DNA of 64,000 nt from Nocardia sp. SYP-A9097 (GTDB lineage Bacteria > Actinomycetota > Actinomycetes > Mycobacteriales > Mycobacteriaceae): NCBI RefSeq assembly GCF_009649815.1, contig NZ_WJIC01000004.1, positions 310,001 to 374,000 of the forward strand, given 5' to 3'. Positions 61,864-64,000 of the stretch are shown in pieces; positions within the stretch are counted from its first letter, which is position 1; the number at the start of each line of letters is the position of its first letter. The translations under genes and the position numbers were made by a program. Below the pieces are notes generated by a model, which saw nothing but the letters and a program-made list of their open reading frames with translations, did no database searches and had not been told where the DNA came from.

Positions 61864-61894
61864 AGATTATCCGCAACAAAACTATGATGTGCGG
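61864..61894 (+). promoter_or_regulatory. MarR operator-like repeat, copy 1
   Basis: 31 bases directly before the MarR start. 23 of 31 match the block at 62403-62433 before the MFS gene (shared core GCAAC-RR-AACTAT, most changes being transitions). The paired location indicates a binding site for this MarR. Confidence 0.55.
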
Positions 61895-61895
61895 T

Positions 61896-62372
61896 ATGAC
61901 CGCTCTCGCGCCCGTGCGTACCGAACGTGACCTGTCGTTCCTGCTGGATCGCACCAGCCATGTGCTGCGGACGCAGATGTCCGCGGCGCTCGCGGAGATC
62001 GGGCTGACGGCTCGTATGCACTGCGTGCTCGTGCATGCGCTGGAGCAGGAGCGCACCCAGGTGCAGCTCGCCGAGCTCGGGGATATGGACAAGACCACGA
62101 TGGTGGTGACCGTCGACGCCCTGGAGAAGGCGGGGCTGGCGGAGCGCCGGCCGTCGAGTACCGATCGGCGTGCGCGCATTATCGCGGTCACTCCGGCGGG
62201 TGCCAAGCTGGCTGCCCGCAGTCAGAAGATCGTGGACGGCGTGCATCGCGATGCCCTGGAGTCATTGCCCAAGGGCGAGCGCGACGCGCTGCTGAAGGCG
62301 CTGAATCACCTGGTGGAAGGCCATCTTTCGGCGACGGCGGAGGCTTCTTCGGCGCGCCGTGCCCGGCAGTGA
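61896..62372 (+). CDS. MarR-family regulator
   Basis: 158 aa. Winged helix with VQLAELGDMDKTTMVVTVDALEKAGLAERR and wing STDRRARIIAVTPAG. The upstream ATG at 61860 would include the operator-like repeat, so 61896 is preferred. It precedes and probably represses the MFS gene 90 bases downstream. Confidence 0.83.
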   Translation: MTALAPVRTERDLSFLLDRTSHVLRTQMSAALAEIGLTARMHCVLVHALEQERTQVQLAELGDMDKTTMVVTVDALEKAGLAERRPSSTDRRARIIAVTPAGAKLAARSQKIVDGVHRDALESLPKGERDALLKALNHLVEGHLSATAEASSARRARQ

Positions 62373-62402
62373 TCGGCGGCTCTCGAAGGATTAGTCCGTT
62401 AG

Positions 62403-62433
62403 AGATTGTCTGCAACGGAACTATCTAGTACGG
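62403..62433 (+). promoter_or_regulatory. MarR operator-like repeat, copy 2
   Basis: Second copy of the 31-base block, in the 90-base gap between the marR stop and the MFS start. Begins AGATTGTCTGCAACGGAACT and includes a TTG-N3-GCAA half-site. Confidence 0.55.
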
Positions 62434-62464
62434 TCTCTCTTGTCGGTTCGAACAGGAGAAGATC

Positions 62465-63898
62465 ATGACAGCGTCCAAAAATCTTGCCCTCGCGGTGCTT
62501 TCCGCCGCGACGCTGATGACCATCCTCGATGGCAGCATCGTGACGGTCGCCATGCCCGCGATTCAGCGGGACCTCGGCTTCACGCCCGCCGGATTGAGCT
62601 GGACCGTCAACGCTTATCTGATCGCCTTCGGCGGCCTGCTGTTGCTGGCCGGGCGGTTCGGCGACCTGATCGGCCGCAAGAAGATGTTCCTGACCGGCAA
62701 TATCGTCTTCACCGCCGCCTCCCTGCTGGCCGGCGCCGCGACCACCCCGGCCGTACTGGTCGCCGCTCGCTTCCTGCAGGGTGTGGGCAGTGCGATCGCC
62801 TCGGCGGTGGTGCTCGGCATCCTGGTCACCATGTTCACCGAGAAGGCCGAACGGGCAAGGGCCATCGGCATTTTCAGCTTCACCGGTGCGGCGGGGGCAT
62901 CCATCGGCCAGGTGCTGGGTGGGGTGCTCACCGATGCGCTGAACTGGCACTGGATCTTCCTCATCAATGTGCCGATCGGCGTGGTGACGGTCGCCCTGGC
63001 CGTCAAGGCGTTGCCTTCGGATCGCGGTCTGGGCCTGGCCGCCGGGGCCGATGCGCTCGGGGCGCTTTTGGTGACCGCGGGCCTCATGCTGGGCATCTAC
63101 ACCGTGGTGAAGATCGAGGAGTACAGCTGGCTGTCGGCGCACACCCTCGGCCTGGGCGCCCTCTCGCTGATCCTGCTGGCCGCCTTCGTAATTCGCCAGG
63201 CGACCGCCGCGACTCCACTGCTGCCGCTGCGAATCTTCCGCTCCCGCAATGTCTCCGGCGCGAATGTCGTGCAGATGCTGACTCTCTCGGCCATGTTCGC
63301 CTTCCAGATCATCGTCGCCCTGTACATGCAGAAGGTGCTCGGCTACAGCGCATTGCAGACCGGCCTGGCCATGCTGCCCGCCGCCGTCGCCATCGGCGGA
63401 GTGTCCCTGTTCGTCTCGGCCCGGCTGATCACCCGCTTCGGTGAGCGCGCCGTACTGATCACCGGTCTGATGCTGCTGCTGGCCGGAATGGCCTGGCTGA
63501 CAAGGCTTCCGGTGCACGCCGCCTACATCCCCGATCTGCTCCCCATGATGGTGCTGATCGCCGGTGGTGGCCTGGTGCTGCCCGCGCTGACCAATCTGGG
63601 TATGTCCGCCGCCCGCGCCGACGACGCCGGTCTCGCCTCCGGTTTGTTCAACACCACCCAGCAGGTGGGTATGGCGTTCGGTATCGCGGTGCTCTCCACT
63701 CTGGCCGCTTCCCGTACCGGTGACCGGCTCACCGCCGGGGCCACGGAGGCCGCGGCTCTGACCGATGGTTACCGTCTCGCCTTCACGGTCGCGACCGGAG
63801 TGCTGGCCGTCGCGTTGCTCATCAGCTGCACCGTCTTGCGGCGGCCAAGTGCCGCAACGGATTCCGCATCGGTGGAGCGGGTCGCGGTCGCAGTCTGA
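62465..63898 (+). CDS. DHA2-family 14-TM MFS transporter
   Basis: 477 aa. TLMTILDGSIVTVAMPAIQ (TM1), motif A FGDLIGRKKMFLTG, motif C FTGAAGASIGQVLGG, fourteen segments: EmrB/QacA-type exporter. AGGAGAA lies 6 bases before the ATG. Controlled by the preceding MarR. A hairpin follows. Confidence 0.88.
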   Translation: MTASKNLALAVLSAATLMTILDGSIVTVAMPAIQRDLGFTPAGLSWTVNAYLIAFGGLLLLAGRFGDLIGRKKMFLTGNIVFTAASLLAGAATTPAVLVAARFLQGVGSAIASAVVLGILVTMFTEKAERARAIGIFSFTGAAGASIGQVLGGVLTDALNWHWIFLINVPIGVVTVALAVKALPSDRGLGLAAGADALGALLVTAGLMLGIYTVVKIEEYSWLSAHTLGLGALSLILLAAFVIRQATAATPLLPLRIFRSRNVSGANVVQMLTLSAMFAFQIIVALYMQKVLGYSALQTGLAMLPAAVAIGGVSLFVSARLITRFGERAVLITGLMLLLAGMAWLTRLPVHAAYIPDLLPMMVLIAGGGLVLPALTNLGMSAARADDAGLASGLFNTTQQVGMAFGIAVLSTLAASRTGDRLTAGATEAAALTDGYRLAFTVATGVLAVALLISCTVLRRPSAATDSASVERVAVAV

Positions 63899-63920
63899 CC
63901 CTCGGCATCGGAAAACGGTT

Positions 63921-63947
63921 CGGACCCGGCGTAATTCGCCGGGCCCG
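63921..63947 (+). terminator. Hairpin terminator after MFS gene
   Basis: An 11-bp stem (CGGACCCGGCG with CGCCGGGCCCG, one G-U) and 5-base TAATT loop, 22 bases past the stop. The last 50 bases of the window hold nothing else. Confidence 0.65.
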
Positions 63948-64000
63948 AATTCGTCTGTGTGACTGAGATGGTCTTCATCCAGTCGGCAACGCGGGCCGAA

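Overview
The window looks like about 64 kb of chromosome from a high-GC, mycolic-acid-type actinobacterium. Nocardia is the best guess, with Rhodococcus or another close relative possible. The reasons are strong G/C bias at third codon positions, many GTG and TTG starts, purine-rich ribosome sites, and the gene set: an MMPL/RND transporter, a GT87 mannosyltransferase, a DUF222/13E12 HNH protein, DUF5302, an Rv2258c-like methyltransferase, an Rv1771-like lactone dehydrogenase, a MmyB-type regulator and many TetR/MarR/PadR regulators beside efflux pumps. The genus call is inference from gene content. No rRNA, CRISPR array, replication origin or intact mobile element was seen; there is one tRNA gene.

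Layout. 0-3 kb: a broken proline iminopeptidase fused to an IS5-type transposase remnant, an orphan terminator, a cupin protein, an Rv2258c-like methyltransferase and a DUF1772 membrane protein. 3-9.4 kb: a GT87 mannosyltransferase, a compact phage-derived operon (GH25-like lysozyme, 35-aa ORF, DUF1353), a lipoprotein of the beta-lactamase/PBP fold lacking its catalytic Ser and Lys, a DUF4254 operon and a collapsed DUF3626 gene. 9.4-17.2 kb: DUF899, an UppP-like phosphatase, a methyltransferase, DUF5302, a large MMPL transporter and a NarL-type two-component system. 17.2-20.6 kb: a frameshifted CocE/NonD hydrolase pseudogene, then a MmyB regulator divergent from a cytochrome P450. 20.7-24.7 kb: MarR, a 14-TM MFS pump carrying three carboxypeptidase-regulatory-like beta-sandwich repeats, and a YceI protein with the same type of domain at its N-terminus. 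This is the most unusual architecture in the window.

24.7-38.5 kb: a stand-alone LigD-type polymerase domain; a carotenoid oxygenase/membrane protein pair divergent from a PadR gene over a clear inverted-repeat operator; an amide-nitrogen region (fmdB-like zinc ribbon, formamidase, divergent NCS1-type permease with a Cys-rich tail, cytosolic AmiC-like receptor, divergent MarR); and a VOC/FAD-oxidoreductase operon. 38.5-50.7 kb: a DUF4132 fragment, a lipoprotein prolyl oligopeptidase, TetR regulators with DUF3533 and MFS exporters, and a likely osmotic-stress group (MscL, BCCT carrier, two small Ala/Lys-rich helical proteins), then the lactone oxidase. 50.7-64 kb: a 50-bp perfect palindrome between convergent genes, a secreted lipase whose nucleophile Ser reads as Phe, phosphoglucomutase, MFS, a DsbA-like protein, an 860-bp non-coding block full of inverted repeats, a DUF222/HNH protein with a degenerate HNH motif, tRNA-Ala(GGC), an acyltransferase, a BASS transporter and a MarR/MFS pair sharing an operator-like repeat.

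Two themes recur. One is export and chemical defence: MMPL, four MFS pumps and DUF3533, most beside their own regulator. The other is gene decay in both coding and catalytic residues: pip, DUF3626 and CocE are broken, and three enzyme-fold proteins lack key residues. The 10-mer CGAGTGTGCA occurs five times in palindromic intergenic elements at three sites after gene ends.
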